From the NCBI GenBank assembly GCA_027063225.1, contig JAMOSG010000029.1, positions 1 to 36,806 on the forward strand: 36,806 bases of DNA. Reading direction: 5' to 3'. This document shows, in pieces, positions 22,743 to 30,442 of the stretch; the stretch's first letter is position 1; the number at the start of each line of letters is the position of its first letter. The translations under genes were made by a program, and so were the position numbers. The notes beneath the pieces are model-generated. The model was not told the origin of the DNA. It saw only the letters and a list, made by a program, of their open reading frames with translations, and did no database searches. The stretch comes from Helicobacteraceae bacterium. GTDB lineage: Bacteria > Campylobacterota > Campylobacteria > Campylobacterales > Sulfurimonadaceae.

Positions 22743-23918
22743 ATGACGGAAGAAAAAAACACTCAAAAAGAGTATATATTTACTTCAGAGTCTGTAACAG
22801 AAGGGCATCCTGATAAGATGGCTGATCAAATCAGTGATGCAATTTTGGATTATATTATTGAAAATGATAAAAATGCAAGAGTAGCGTGTGAAACTCTTGT
22901 ATCGAATGGTTTTTGTGTAATTGCAGGCGAACTGAAGACAACAGCTTATGCTCCTATGCAGGATATTGCTAGAGAAGTGATTCAAAGTATAGGTTATACA
23001 GATGCAACATATGGATTTGATTATCGCTCTGCTGCAGTTTTAAATGGTATTGGTGAGCAATCACCCGATATTAACCAAGGTGTTGACCAAGCAGATGGGC
23101 AAACAGGTGCGGGTGATCAAGGTTTAATGTTTGGTTATGCTTGTCGTGAAACAGATGTTTTAATGCCTTTGCCAATCCATTTAGCACACCGTTTAACACA
23201 GCGTTTAGCTGAAGTGCGTAAAGAGGGGATTGTTCCATATTTACGTCCAGATGGTAAAGCTCAAATTAGTGTAAAATATGTAGATGATAAGCCAGTTTCA
23301 GTACAAACTGTTGTTATCTCAACACAACACCATGAAAATATCTCTCAAGATCAGATTCATAAAGATATGATTGAAGAGGTTATCAAACATGTAATTCCTG
23401 CTGATATGTTAAGTGATGAAACAGTGTTTCACATTAACCCAACAGGTAAATTTGTAATTGGTGGTCCACAAGGTGATGCAGGACTTACTGGTCGTAAAAT
23501 TATTGTAGATACTTATGGTGGAAGTTGTCCTCATGGTGGGGGAGCTTTTTCTGGAAAAGATCCTACAAAAGTAGATAGAAGTGCTGCTTACGCTGCAAGA
23601 TGGGTTGCTAAAAACCTTGTAGCTGCTGGTGCTTGTGATAGAGCTACTATCCAGATCGCATATGCTATTGGTGTAGTACAGCCTGTTTCTATTATGGTAG
23701 ATACACATGGAACTGGTGTTGTGAGTGAAGCAAAAATTGAAGCGTGTGTAAAAGAGTTTTTTGATCTTTCACCTGCTGGAATTATTAAATCACTTGATCT
23801 ACTTCGCCCAATCTATAGAAAAACTGCTGCGTATGGTCATTTTGGTCGTACGGAAGATAGTTTTACATGGGAAAAAACAGATAAAGTAGAAGAGATTAAA
23901 CAATATTTATCTCTTTAG
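22743..23918 (+). CDS. metK: S-adenosylmethionine synthetase
   Basis: MetK makes S-adenosylmethionine from methionine and ATP. The 391-residue protein has the family signatures in order: [20 protein letters not shown] at about 13-32, [12 protein letters not shown] and [12 protein letters not shown] in the central region, [19 protein letters not shown], and the [19 protein letters not shown] phosphate loop. Length is normal. AAGGA precedes the ATG. It starts the block metK-fdx-ndk-yceD-rpmF-plsX-fabH, close to the H. pylori order metK-ndk-unknown-rpmF-plsX-fabH, with a ferredoxin gene between metK and ndk here. Confidence 0.97.
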   Translation: MTEEKNTQKEYIFTSESVTEGHPDKMADQISDAILDYIIENDKNARVACETLVSNGFCVIAGELKTTAYAPMQDIAREVIQSIGYTDATYGFDYRSAAVLNGIGEQSPDINQGVDQADGQTGAGDQGLMFGYACRETDVLMPLPIHLAHRLTQRLAEVRKEGIVPYLRPDGKAQISVKYVDDKPVSVQTVVISTQHHENISQDQIHKDMIEEVIKHVIPADMLSDETVFHINPTGKFVIGGPQGDAGLTGRKIIVDTYGGSCPHGGGAFSGKDPTKVDRSAAYAARWVAKNLVAAGACDRATIQIAYAIGVVQPVSIMVDTHGTGVVSEAKIEACVKEFFDLSPAGIIKSLDLLRPIYRKTAAYGHFGRTEDSFTWEKTDKVEEIKQYLSL

Positions 23919-24034
23919 TGTATAATTTTAAAAGTGTAACTATTTAGCACAAAAAATTTTAAATATGCTTTTTTTTAGCTTTATTTAAAACTCTTGGGTG
24001 TATAGTTACCTCTATAAATATTTAGGAGACTTAA

Positions 24035-24319
24035 ATGGCAGTAATTATTAATGACACATGTATTAACTGTGGTGCTTGTATTGACGAATGTCCAACTGAA
24101 GCAATTTTAGATGAGGATGATAATCCAACAGGTGAGGACATCTATTTTGTTCAAGCTGAAAAATGTGTAGAGTGTGTTGGTCACCACGATGAGCCAGCTT
24201 GTGCTACTGCATGTCCAACTGAGGGTTGTATCACTTGGGATGCTATTGGTGCTTCTCCAGAGCATAGAGAAGATATTACTGATGAGCAACGTGCTAATCA
24301 CGAGCCAGTTGTAGAGTAG
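24035..24319 (+). CDS. 2[4Fe-4S] ferredoxin, Alvin/YfhL type
   Basis: The 94-residue protein binds two [4Fe-4S] clusters. The first motif is Cys9-x2-Cys12-x2-Cys15-x3-Cys19-Pro; the second is Cys44-x2-Cys47-x8-Cys56-x3-Cys60-Pro with the eight-residue insertion that marks Alvin-type ferredoxins, which have one very low-potential cluster. A further Cys65 follows. The C-terminus is acidic. A TAGGAG site precedes the ATG. It is likely a soluble electron carrier; partners are not evident from the neighbours. A terminator hairpin follows. Confidence 0.93.
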   Translation: MAVIINDTCINCGACIDECPTEAILDEDDNPTGEDIYFVQAEKCVECVGHHDEPACATACPTEGCITWDAIGASPEHREDITDEQRANHEPVVE

Positions 24320-24330
24320 TAACTTTCTCC

Positions 24331-24354
24331 TTTTATGGGCACTTGCCCATAAAA
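24331..24354 (+). terminator. Terminator after the ferredoxin gene
   Basis: TTTTATGGGC pairs with GCCCATAAAA around a four-base loop. The T-run is interrupted, but the stem is strong and lies between the ferredoxin gene and a new -10 box for ndk. Confidence 0.6.
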
Positions 24355-24402
24355 ATTCACCCCTTTTCACTTCATTTTATATAGAATCAATCTTTTTTTT
24401 GC

Positions 24403-24408
24403 TATACT
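24403..24408 (+). promoter_or_regulatory. -10 box of the ndk-fabH operon
   Basis: TATACT, preceded by TTTGC, 34 bases before the ndk start. No other strong promoter is seen before fabH ends. Confidence 0.45.
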
Positions 24409-24442
24409 TCCATTTCAATTTTACAGTTTAACAGGAGTTACG

Positions 24443-24856
24443 ATGGAACGTACACTATCAATTATTAAGCCAGATGCAGTTGCTAAAGGTGTTATTGGAA
24501 AAATTTTAGATCGTTTTGAGAGCAATGGACTTAGAATCGCTGCTACAAAAAAGATTCAACTTTCTCGTGAAGATGCAGAGAAATTTTACGCAGTTCACGC
24601 TGATAGACCTTTCTTTAATGACCTAGTAGATTTTATGATTAGCGGTCCAGTTGTTGTAACTGTACTAGAAGGTGAAAATGCTATGGCTAAAAACCGTGAA
24701 TTAATGGGTGCTACTAACCCTAAAGAAGCAGCTCCTGGTACAATTCGTGCAGATTTTGCTGAAAATATCGATGCAAATGCAGTTCACGGAAGTGACTCTT
24801 TAGAAAATGCAGCAATTGAAATTGCATTCTTCTTTGCTGAAAGAGAAATTGCTTAA
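24443..24856 (+). CDS. ndk: Nucleoside diphosphate kinase
   Basis: The 137-residue enzyme transfers the gamma phosphate between nucleoside triphosphates and diphosphates through a phospho-His. The active His115 is in NAVHGSDS, and [15 protein letters not shown] starts the protein as usual. Other conserved parts are [13 protein letters not shown] and the [13 protein letters not shown] loop. Length is standard. AGGAG precedes the ATG. It leads the tightly spaced group yceD-rpmF-plsX-fabH. Confidence 0.97.
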   Translation: MERTLSIIKPDAVAKGVIGKILDRFESNGLRIAATKKIQLSREDAEKFYAVHADRPFFNDLVDFMISGPVVVTVLEGENAMAKNRELMGATNPKEAAPGTIRADFAENIDANAVHGSDSLENAAIEIAFFFAEREIA

Positions 24857-24872
24857 TTAGCAAAGATTTTGT

Positions 24873-25247
24873 TTGAAAGTTGCATTTAGAAAAATAACAA
24901 AAACACCACTAGACTTTGAACTACAAAGTAGTGAAATAATTTTCAAAGGTTATTTAGAGTATCATTCTGGCAAGTTAGTTTTACTCAAAGCTAGTTTGAG
25001 TGGTGTTTTGGAGAAGGATTGTGACACTTGTGCACAACCTTTTCCTCTAAAAGTCGATGAAAATGTAGAGTTTTTTCTTTCAGATGGCATCTATGATGGC
25101 GATGAGGATGAACTTGATGTTGTTGAGTCTTTTGATGGCTTTGTCGATTTAGAAGAGCTTTTAGCTTCAGAGATTGAACTAATCAAAAGCGATTATCATA
25201 AATGTGATAGTTGCAAAAATAATGATGTTGATGAACTAACTTTTTAG
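24873..25247 (+). CDS. yceD: YceD/DUF177 protein, partner of rpmF
   Basis: A 124-residue protein from a TTG start, 16 bases after ndk, with weak ribosome-site sequence. It has the YceD layout: beta-rich N-terminus with a GYLEYHSGKLVLLKASLSG region, then CDTCAQPF and a C-terminal CDSC, giving two CxxC pairs that may bind zinc. YceD is nearly always encoded directly before rpmF and has been linked to 23S rRNA maturation. That position holds here. The start codon is not certain, but no better ATG is present. Confidence 0.85.
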   Translation: MKVAFRKITKTPLDFELQSSEIIFKGYLEYHSGKLVLLKASLSGVLEKDCDTCAQPFPLKVDENVEFFLSDGIYDGDEDELDVVESFDGFVDLEELLASEIELIKSDYHKCDSCKNNDVDELTF

Positions 25248-25283
25248 TTCACACAATAAAAAAATACAACAAAGGAAATAGAT

Positions 25284-25433
25284 ATGGCAGTACCTAAGAG
25301 AAGAGTATCTCACTCACGTTCAGCAAAACGTAGAACTCACTACAAAATTTCTTTAGCTCGTCCAGTTAAAGATAAAGATGGAACTTACAGATTACCACAC
25401 TATATGAACCCTACAACTGGTGAGTATAAATAA
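25284..25433 (+). CDS. rpmF: 50S ribosomal protein L32
   Basis: A 49-residue basic protein: [20 protein letters not shown] at the start, then an [13 protein letters not shown] end. The start matches L32 exactly in pattern. It lacks the CxxC zinc pairs found in some L32 proteins, so it is the zinc-free form. An AAAGGA site lies eight bases before the ATG. It sits between yceD and plsX, six bases before plsX, the normal arrangement. Confidence 0.95.
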   Translation: MAVPKRRVSHSRSAKRRTHYKISLARPVKDKDGTYRLPHYMNPTTGEYK

Positions 25434-25439
25434 GTCATT

Positions 25440-26441
25440 ATGGTAAAAATTGCTATTGATGCAATGGGTGGGGACTTTGGTCCCGAACCTATTATAAATG
25501 GTTGTATTACTGCTCTTAAAAATAAAACTTTCGAGCCTATTTTAGTTGGAAAAAAATCGGAAATTTTACCTCTGTTACCAAAGCGTTATAGAGATAAGAT
25601 TTTAATTGTAGAGAGTGATGATGTAATCTCTATGAGTGATGCTGCAACAGACGCAGTAAAGCGTAAAGAGAGTAGTATTTATAAGGCTATAGAACTTGTA
25701 AAAAACGGTGAGGCAGATGGTGTGGTTTCTGCTGGTCATAGTGGTGCTACAATGACTCTTGCAACACTTAGACTTGGTCGTTTAAAAGGTGTTGCTCGTC
25801 CTGCACTTATTACTTTCATGCCAACGGTTGGAAATAGACGTTCTGTTATTTTAGATGTTGGAGCAAATGTTGATTCTAAACCTGAGCATTTAGTGCAATT
25901 TGCTATTATGGGTGGATGTTATTCACAGTATGTTATGGGTGTGCAAAACCCTCGCATAGGTCTTTTAGCTAATGGTGAAGAGGACTCTAAAGGGAATGAG
26001 GTTACAAAAGCAGCGCATAAAATGCTTCAAGGGTATGATGGTTTTATAGGAAATGTTGAAGGTGGAGATATCTTCAATGGTTCTTGTGATGTAATTACAT
26101 GTGATGGTTTTGTTGGAAATCTTGTTCTTAAAACAAGTGAGGGTGTTGCTTCAACTATTAGTTATCTCATAAAAGATTATATTAAAAAATCACCTATCGC
26201 AATTACGGGTGCTCTTTTGATGCGTAAAGTTTTTAAACTTCTTAAAAAAGAGATAGACTATGCAGAGGTTGGTGGTGCACCACTTATTGGTATTAAAGGG
26301 TGTGTAATTGTAAGTCATGGTAAAAGTAATGCTCGTGCAATTGAGAATGCGATTTATCAGGCTATTAGTTATGTTGATACAAACGTAAACGAACATATTT
26401 TAGAAAAACTCCAAAGTTATAAAGAGTTAAAGGAAAAATAG
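25440..26441 (+). CDS. plsX: Phosphate acyltransferase PlsX
   Basis: PlsX converts acyl-ACP and phosphate to acyl phosphate, the donor for PlsY in phospholipid synthesis. The 333-residue protein opens with IAIDAMGGDFGPEPII, and has VSAGHSGATMTLA, LDVGANVDSKPEHLVQFA and GNVEGGDIFNGSCDVITCDGF, all typical. It is a peripheral membrane enzyme. Its stop codon is directly followed by the fabH ATG, with no spacing, so the two are coupled. Confidence 0.96.
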   Translation: MVKIAIDAMGGDFGPEPIINGCITALKNKTFEPILVGKKSEILPLLPKRYRDKILIVESDDVISMSDAATDAVKRKESSIYKAIELVKNGEADGVVSAGHSGATMTLATLRLGRLKGVARPALITFMPTVGNRRSVILDVGANVDSKPEHLVQFAIMGGCYSQYVMGVQNPRIGLLANGEEDSKGNEVTKAAHKMLQGYDGFIGNVEGGDIFNGSCDVITCDGFVGNLVLKTSEGVASTISYLIKDYIKKSPIAITGALLMRKVFKLLKKEIDYAEVGGAPLIGIKGCVIVSHGKSNARAIENAIYQAISYVDTNVNEHILEKLQSYKELKEK

Positions 26442-27440
26442 ATGGCTTATGCAGCGCTTCGTTCAATTGGTGCTTATGCTCCTAAAAATATTTTAACAAA
26501 TGATGATCTTACAAAGATGGTAGATACATCAGATGAGTGGATTACTAAACGTACTGGTATTAAAGAGCGTCATATCGCAGATAAAGATGAATTTACAAGC
26601 GATATGGGTGTAAGTGCTGCAAAGCTTGCGATTGAGCGTAGTGGTATTGCTAAAGAAGATATAGATATGGTTGTGTGTGCAACAATCTCTCCAGATTATT
26701 TTAATATGCCTTCAACTGCTACAATGATTGCAAAAAAACTTGAATTAAACTCTGTTACTGCATTTGATATCTCAGCAGCTTGTACTGGATTTGTTTATAT
26801 TCTCTCTATTGCAAAAGCATTTATTGAATCTGGTATGAAGAAAAATGTTTTAATTGTTGGTGCAGAGAAACTCTCAGCTATTACAGATTATACTGATCGT
26901 GGAACTTGTATTTTATTTGGTGATGGTGCAGGTGCAGCTGTAATTAGTGCAACTGAAAATAAAGAGGAAGCAATTATTGATGTTCACACTGCTGCAGATG
27001 GAACATATGCAGATTTACTTATGACACCAAATGGTGGTACTGGTTCACCTCATGATGCACTTGAGAGTGAAGCTGCTGGGGTTTATATGCAAATGAAAGG
27101 GAACGAAACTTTTAAAGTTGCTGTTCGTACTTTAACAAAAGATGTAAAAGATATCTTAGAAGCAAACAATATTAAAACAGAGCAAATTGATCACTTTGTA
27201 CCACACCAAGCAAATTTCCGTATTATTAAAGCGGTTGGTGATGCTTTAAAAATGAAAGAGGATCAAGTTGTGGTTACTGTTGCAAAATATGGTAATACTT
27301 CTGGTGCTTCTATCCCTATGGCTATTAACGATATTTATGAGGAAGGTAAACTTAAAAAAGGGCAACTGCTTCTTTTAGATGCTTTTGGTGGTGGACTTAC
27401 GTGGGGAAGTGCACTCGTTCCTTTTTCTCCTCTAAAATAA
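26442..27440 (+). CDS. fabH: 3-oxoacyl-ACP synthase III (KAS III)
   Basis: FabH starts fatty acid synthesis by condensing acetyl-CoA with malonyl-ACP. The 332-residue protein has the catalytic triad Cys114 (DISAACTGF), His255 (VPHQANFRI) and Asn285 (GNTSGAS), plus the CoA-side [11 protein letters not shown] at the N-terminus and a [11 protein letters not shown] end. Length is normal. It is the last gene of the ndk operon, and a terminator follows. Confidence 0.97.
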   Translation: MAYAALRSIGAYAPKNILTNDDLTKMVDTSDEWITKRTGIKERHIADKDEFTSDMGVSAAKLAIERSGIAKEDIDMVVCATISPDYFNMPSTATMIAKKLELNSVTAFDISAACTGFVYILSIAKAFIESGMKKNVLIVGAEKLSAITDYTDRGTCILFGDGAGAAVISATENKEEAIIDVHTAADGTYADLLMTPNGGTGSPHDALESEAAGVYMQMKGNETFKVAVRTLTKDVKDILEANNIKTEQIDHFVPHQANFRIIKAVGDALKMKEDQVVVTVAKYGNTSGASIPMAINDIYEEGKLKKGQLLLLDAFGGGLTWGSALVPFSPLK

Positions 27441-27448
27441 TTCTTTTT

Positions 27449-27480
27449 CTTATCCAACATTTTGTTGTTGGATAAGTTTT
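27449..27480. terminator. Bidirectional terminator after fabH
   Basis: CTTATCCAACA at 27449-27459 pairs with TGTTGGATAAG at 27466-27476, followed by TTTT. On the other strand it is followed by an A/T-rich stretch ending in A-T runs, so it can also serve the convergent HIT-like gene. Confidence 0.8.
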
Positions 27481-27856
27481 AAATCTCTTCTAACTTTTTT
27501 CTTAATAATTCAAAAAACATTTTTTCATCTGCTAATTCTAAAGTAGTATCTCTTTGTTGTTTTCCCCACATAGGTTCTGGAAAATAGTTGTCATTTTCAA
27601 ATCTTGCCATTACATGGATATGAACGCGAGGAAGCATATTTCCAAAAGATGCCATATTGATTTTTGTAGGATTGTAGTAGTTTTGCATCTGCTTCTCTAC
27701 AACATCATAAACATCCCACAAATAGCTTCTAAGCTCTTTTGGAAGATCTGCTAACTCTTTGTACTCTTTTTGCGTGAAAATTTTAACCCATGGAATTTGA
27801 CTAGGTTCTTTTTCTATAAAAATAAGTTCATTTTGGTAAATAATATTTGATTGCAT
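27479..27856 (-). CDS. HIT-like (histidine triad) protein with altered first His
   Basis: A 125-residue protein with a HIT-type ending. In HIT hydrolases the triad is H-x-H-x-H; here the segment reads PRVHIHVMARF, so the first His appears replaced by Arg while the central (nucleophile) and last His remain. The following DNYFPEPMWG resembles the W-x-P-WG part of a Campylobacterota HIT subgroup. The likely role is hydrolysis of a nucleotide-linked substrate, but this is not defined. It is convergent with fabH and follows the DEAD-box gene on the same strand by about 60 bases. Confidence 0.78.
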   Translation of the reverse strand: MQSNIIYQNELIFIEKEPSQIPWVKIFTQKEYKELADLPKELRSYLWDVYDVVEKQMQNYYNPTKINMASFGNMLPRVHIHVMARFENDNYFPEPMWGKQQRDTTLELADEKMFFELLRKKLEEI

Positions 27857-27916
27857 AATGGAAGTTCCTTAAAAAGGTTAAAGAGAGAAAGATTCTCTCT
27901 TTATTGGTGTAAAGTT

Positions 27917-29431
27917 TTAGCGGTTTCTATTGCGAGATGAACGGTTTCTATCTCTATTTCCACCACCACTTCTGTGGTTAGAGTTTCTGTTCCCACCGCG
28001 GTAGTTTCTACGTCCACCTCTACGGTTTCTGTCATTGTTTCTACGGCCAGCTCTTTCTAAAATAGCTTGAAGTTTATCAGCTGGGATACCAATATTATTT
28101 GGTCCTTTGATATCTTGTTTATCTAAAATCATAGAGATGAGTTTAAACATAATAGTTTCTTCATCAATATCCTCTTTGAGTTTATCTAAAACTTTATGTG
28201 CTTCATCGTAAATCTTTTGATTTTCAATTGCTTGTACCATTTGGTTTAGAGTAGATTCTCTTAAATCGTTTTTACTTGGAACAAAGGCATGACCCATTGA
28301 AGTTCCAACTTTTTGTTTGATTTTTTGAAGCTCTTTAAACTCAAGTGGTGTTAAAAGTGTTATGGCTTTGCCTTTTGTACCAGCACGACCTGTTCTACCA
28401 ATACGGTGTACATAAGATTCTGGATCAAATGGAATATGGTAGTTAAATACGTGAGAGATGTTATTTACGTGAATACCACGTGCAGCAACATCTGTTGCAA
28501 CAAGCACTTTTACAGAGTTGTTTTTAAACCCTTTAATAACATTTTCACGTTGACGTTGCTCCATATCTCCATGAAGACCATTTGCTAAATAACCAGCATT
28601 TGAAAGAACGTTACTTAGTCTATCTACTTCAGATTTTGTTCTACAAAATACAACAGATTTTTTAGTATCTTCACTATCCATTAAACGGATAATTGCGTCA
28701 TCTCTTTCATGCTCATCAATTACATAGTAAAGTTGCTCAATATCTGTGTTTGTTGTTTCACCTTTAGTGATAGAAACAAACTCAGGGTTATGTAAAATTT
28801 TCTTTGCTAATACTTTAATTGGCTGTGGCATTGTAGCAGAGAAAAGAAGTGTTTGACGCTCTTTTGGTAGGTATGAGAAGATATCATTAATATCATCTAA
28901 AAATCCCATATCTAGCATCTCATCTGCTTCATCTAAGATAACCATACGAGGTGCAAACCCCTTAAGCATATCTTTTTTGAGAATATCTAACATACGTCCT
29001 GGAGTTGCAACGATAATGTTTGCTCCTCTTTGTACTAAATCGATTTGACGTTTGTATGAAGTACCACCAAAAATAGTAACTGTTCTAATACCTAAATTTC
29101 TACCATATTTGTAAAGCTCGTCACTAACTTGTGTTGCGAGTTCACGTGTTGGAGTGATTACTAAAACTTCTACACCAGAGTTTAACTTCATATTTGAGAT
29201 TGCTGGAAGACCAAAAGCTGCAGTTTTACCAGTACCAGTGTGAGCCTGACCAATAACATCACGACCCGCTAAAATAAATGGGATTGCTTGTGCTTGGATT
29301 GGGCTAGGGTTTGTAAAACCTGCTTCTTTAATCGCTTTTAAAACCTCTTTTTTAAGTCCTAATTCTTCAAAAGTTAAAACTTTTTCCTCTGTTTGCTCTG
29401 TTTGTGTATTGTTTTGTGCGTTTTCTTGCAT
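27917..29431 (-). CDS. DEAD-box RNA helicase with RGG-rich tail
   Basis: The 504-residue protein has every DEAD-box motif: Q motif (FEELGLKKEVL ... PSPIQAQAI), AHTGTGKT at 63-70, PTRELA at 94-99, GG, TPGR, DEAD at 167-170, SAT at 198-200, and HRIGRTGRAG. A helical linker (about 395-455) leads to a C-terminal tail of about 45 residues rich in Arg, Gly and Asn (RRGGRRNYRGG type), likely an RNA-binding, disordered tail. It resembles the DeaD/RhlE group involved in ribosome assembly, RNA decay and cold adaptation. With the SUV3-type protein it is the second RNA helicase of the window. ATG is preceded by AAGGATATAG. Confidence 0.93.
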   Translation of the reverse strand: MQENAQNNTQTEQTEEKVLTFEELGLKKEVLKAIKEAGFTNPSPIQAQAIPFILAGRDVIGQAHTGTGKTAAFGLPAISNMKLNSGVEVLVITPTRELATQVSDELYKYGRNLGIRTVTIFGGTSYKRQIDLVQRGANIIVATPGRMLDILKKDMLKGFAPRMVILDEADEMLDMGFLDDINDIFSYLPKERQTLLFSATMPQPIKVLAKKILHNPEFVSITKGETTNTDIEQLYYVIDEHERDDAIIRLMDSEDTKKSVVFCRTKSEVDRLSNVLSNAGYLANGLHGDMEQRQRENVIKGFKNNSVKVLVATDVAARGIHVNNISHVFNYHIPFDPESYVHRIGRTGRAGTKGKAITLLTPLEFKELQKIKQKVGTSMGHAFVPSKNDLRESTLNQMVQAIENQKIYDEAHKVLDKLKEDIDEETIMFKLISMILDKQDIKGPNNIGIPADKLQAILERAGRRNNDRNRRGGRRNYRGGNRNSNHRSGGGNRDRNRSSRNRNR

Positions 29432-29557
29432 CTATATCCTTAAAATGTTTCACTAAGGAGATGATACAAGTGCCACTCACTAGCATCTTCCCCTTTAAGT
29501 TTCGTATTGTATCTAAATAAAGATAAGTTCTTGCATATAAAAAAATATTAACTTAGG

Positions 29558-29563
29558 TATAAT
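29558..29563 (+). promoter_or_regulatory. -10 box before the YmdB-type gene
   Basis: GGTATAAT ends 34 bases before the ATG at 29598. The 166-base divergent region 29432-29597 otherwise holds the helicase leader and shows no other recognised structure. Confidence 0.5.
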
Positions 29564-29597
29564 TGCGAAAAATTATTGAAAAAAGATAGAAAAGAAG

Positions 29598-30413
29598 ATG
29601 AAAATAGCATTTATTGGTGATATTGTAGGGCAACCAGGAAGAAAGATAATTCAAAAATATCTTGGTGCAATTAAAAAAGAGTATGGTGTAGATTTTGTAG
29701 TGGCAAATTATGAAAATGCTTCACACGGTTTTGGATTGACACAAAAAAATGCTCAAGAGCTTTTTAGTTATGGAATAGATGTTATGACAGGTGGAAATCA
29801 TACATGGGATAAAAAAGATATTTTACCCCTTTTTGATAAGTATGAACTTTTAAGACCACATAATTATTTAGAAGAAGTTCCTGGAACTGGTGTAAAGGTG
29901 TATGAAGTTTCAGGGGAAAAACTAGCTGTTATAAACCTAATGGGGCACTACTCTATGCCACAATATACACAAAATGTATTTCATTGTGCAAAGCAGAGTG
30001 TTGAGGCTTTACGTAAAGAGGGAATAAAAAATATTTTTATCGATTTCCATGCAGAAGCAACAAGTGAAAAAAGAGCACTGTTGATGATGTTAGAGCAAGA
30101 GGTAAGTGGTATTATTGGGACACATACACATGTCTCAACTGATGATTTACAAATTGTAAATGGTACACTTTACTTAACAGATATTGGACTAACTGGGTGT
30201 CGTGATAATGTGATTGGGATGGATAAAAAAGTACCAATAAATCAATTTTTAACTGCAACAAAAGGGCATTACGATATTCCTAAAAAATGTAAAGCAATTT
30301 TACAAATTGTGGTTATGGAGTTTGACGAGGGTAAATGTATAGATGGTTTAAAACTAAAATATTTTGATGATGGTAGAGTTTTAAAAACAAAGGCTTGGAT
30401 AGAGGAAGCATAG
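29598..30413 (+). CDS. YmdB-family metallophosphoesterase (2',3'-cyclic nucleotide phosphodiesterase type)
   Basis: The 271-residue protein matches Bacillus YmdB and the TIGR00282 group. Metal ligands can be placed: Asp8 (FIGDIVGQPGR), Glu39-Asn40 (YENASHGFG), Asn67-His68 (GGNHTWD), a His in FIDFHAEATSEK, and two His in GTHTHVSTDD. Characterised members cleave 2',3'-cyclic nucleotides in the cytoplasm and affect biofilm and sporulation decisions in Bacillus; the role in Campylobacterota is not known. Length is normal. The preceding ribosome site is weak (AGAAAAGAAG). It may be read together with the TolC-OmpA gene 29 bases downstream. Confidence 0.9.
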   Translation: MKIAFIGDIVGQPGRKIIQKYLGAIKKEYGVDFVVANYENASHGFGLTQKNAQELFSYGIDVMTGGNHTWDKKDILPLFDKYELLRPHNYLEEVPGTGVKVYEVSGEKLAVINLMGHYSMPQYTQNVFHCAKQSVEALRKEGIKNIFIDFHAEATSEKRALLMMLEQEVSGIIGTHTHVSTDDLQIVNGTLYLTDIGLTGCRDNVIGMDKKVPINQFLTATKGHYDIPKKCKAILQIVVMEFDEGKCIDGLKLKYFDDGRVLKTKAWIEEA

Positions 30414-30442
30414 CTTTATAAAAAATTGGATATAATTTTTTT

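Noticed and set aside
23936..24009. GTAACTAT and ATAGTTAC arms around a 58-base gap before the ferredoxin gene
   Set aside because: Arms are short, the loop is long and AT-rich, and no known leader motif is recognised.
24107..24370. 87-codon minus-strand frame over the ferredoxin gene
   Set aside because: It runs through the cluster motifs of a clear ferredoxin on the other strand and spans its terminator.
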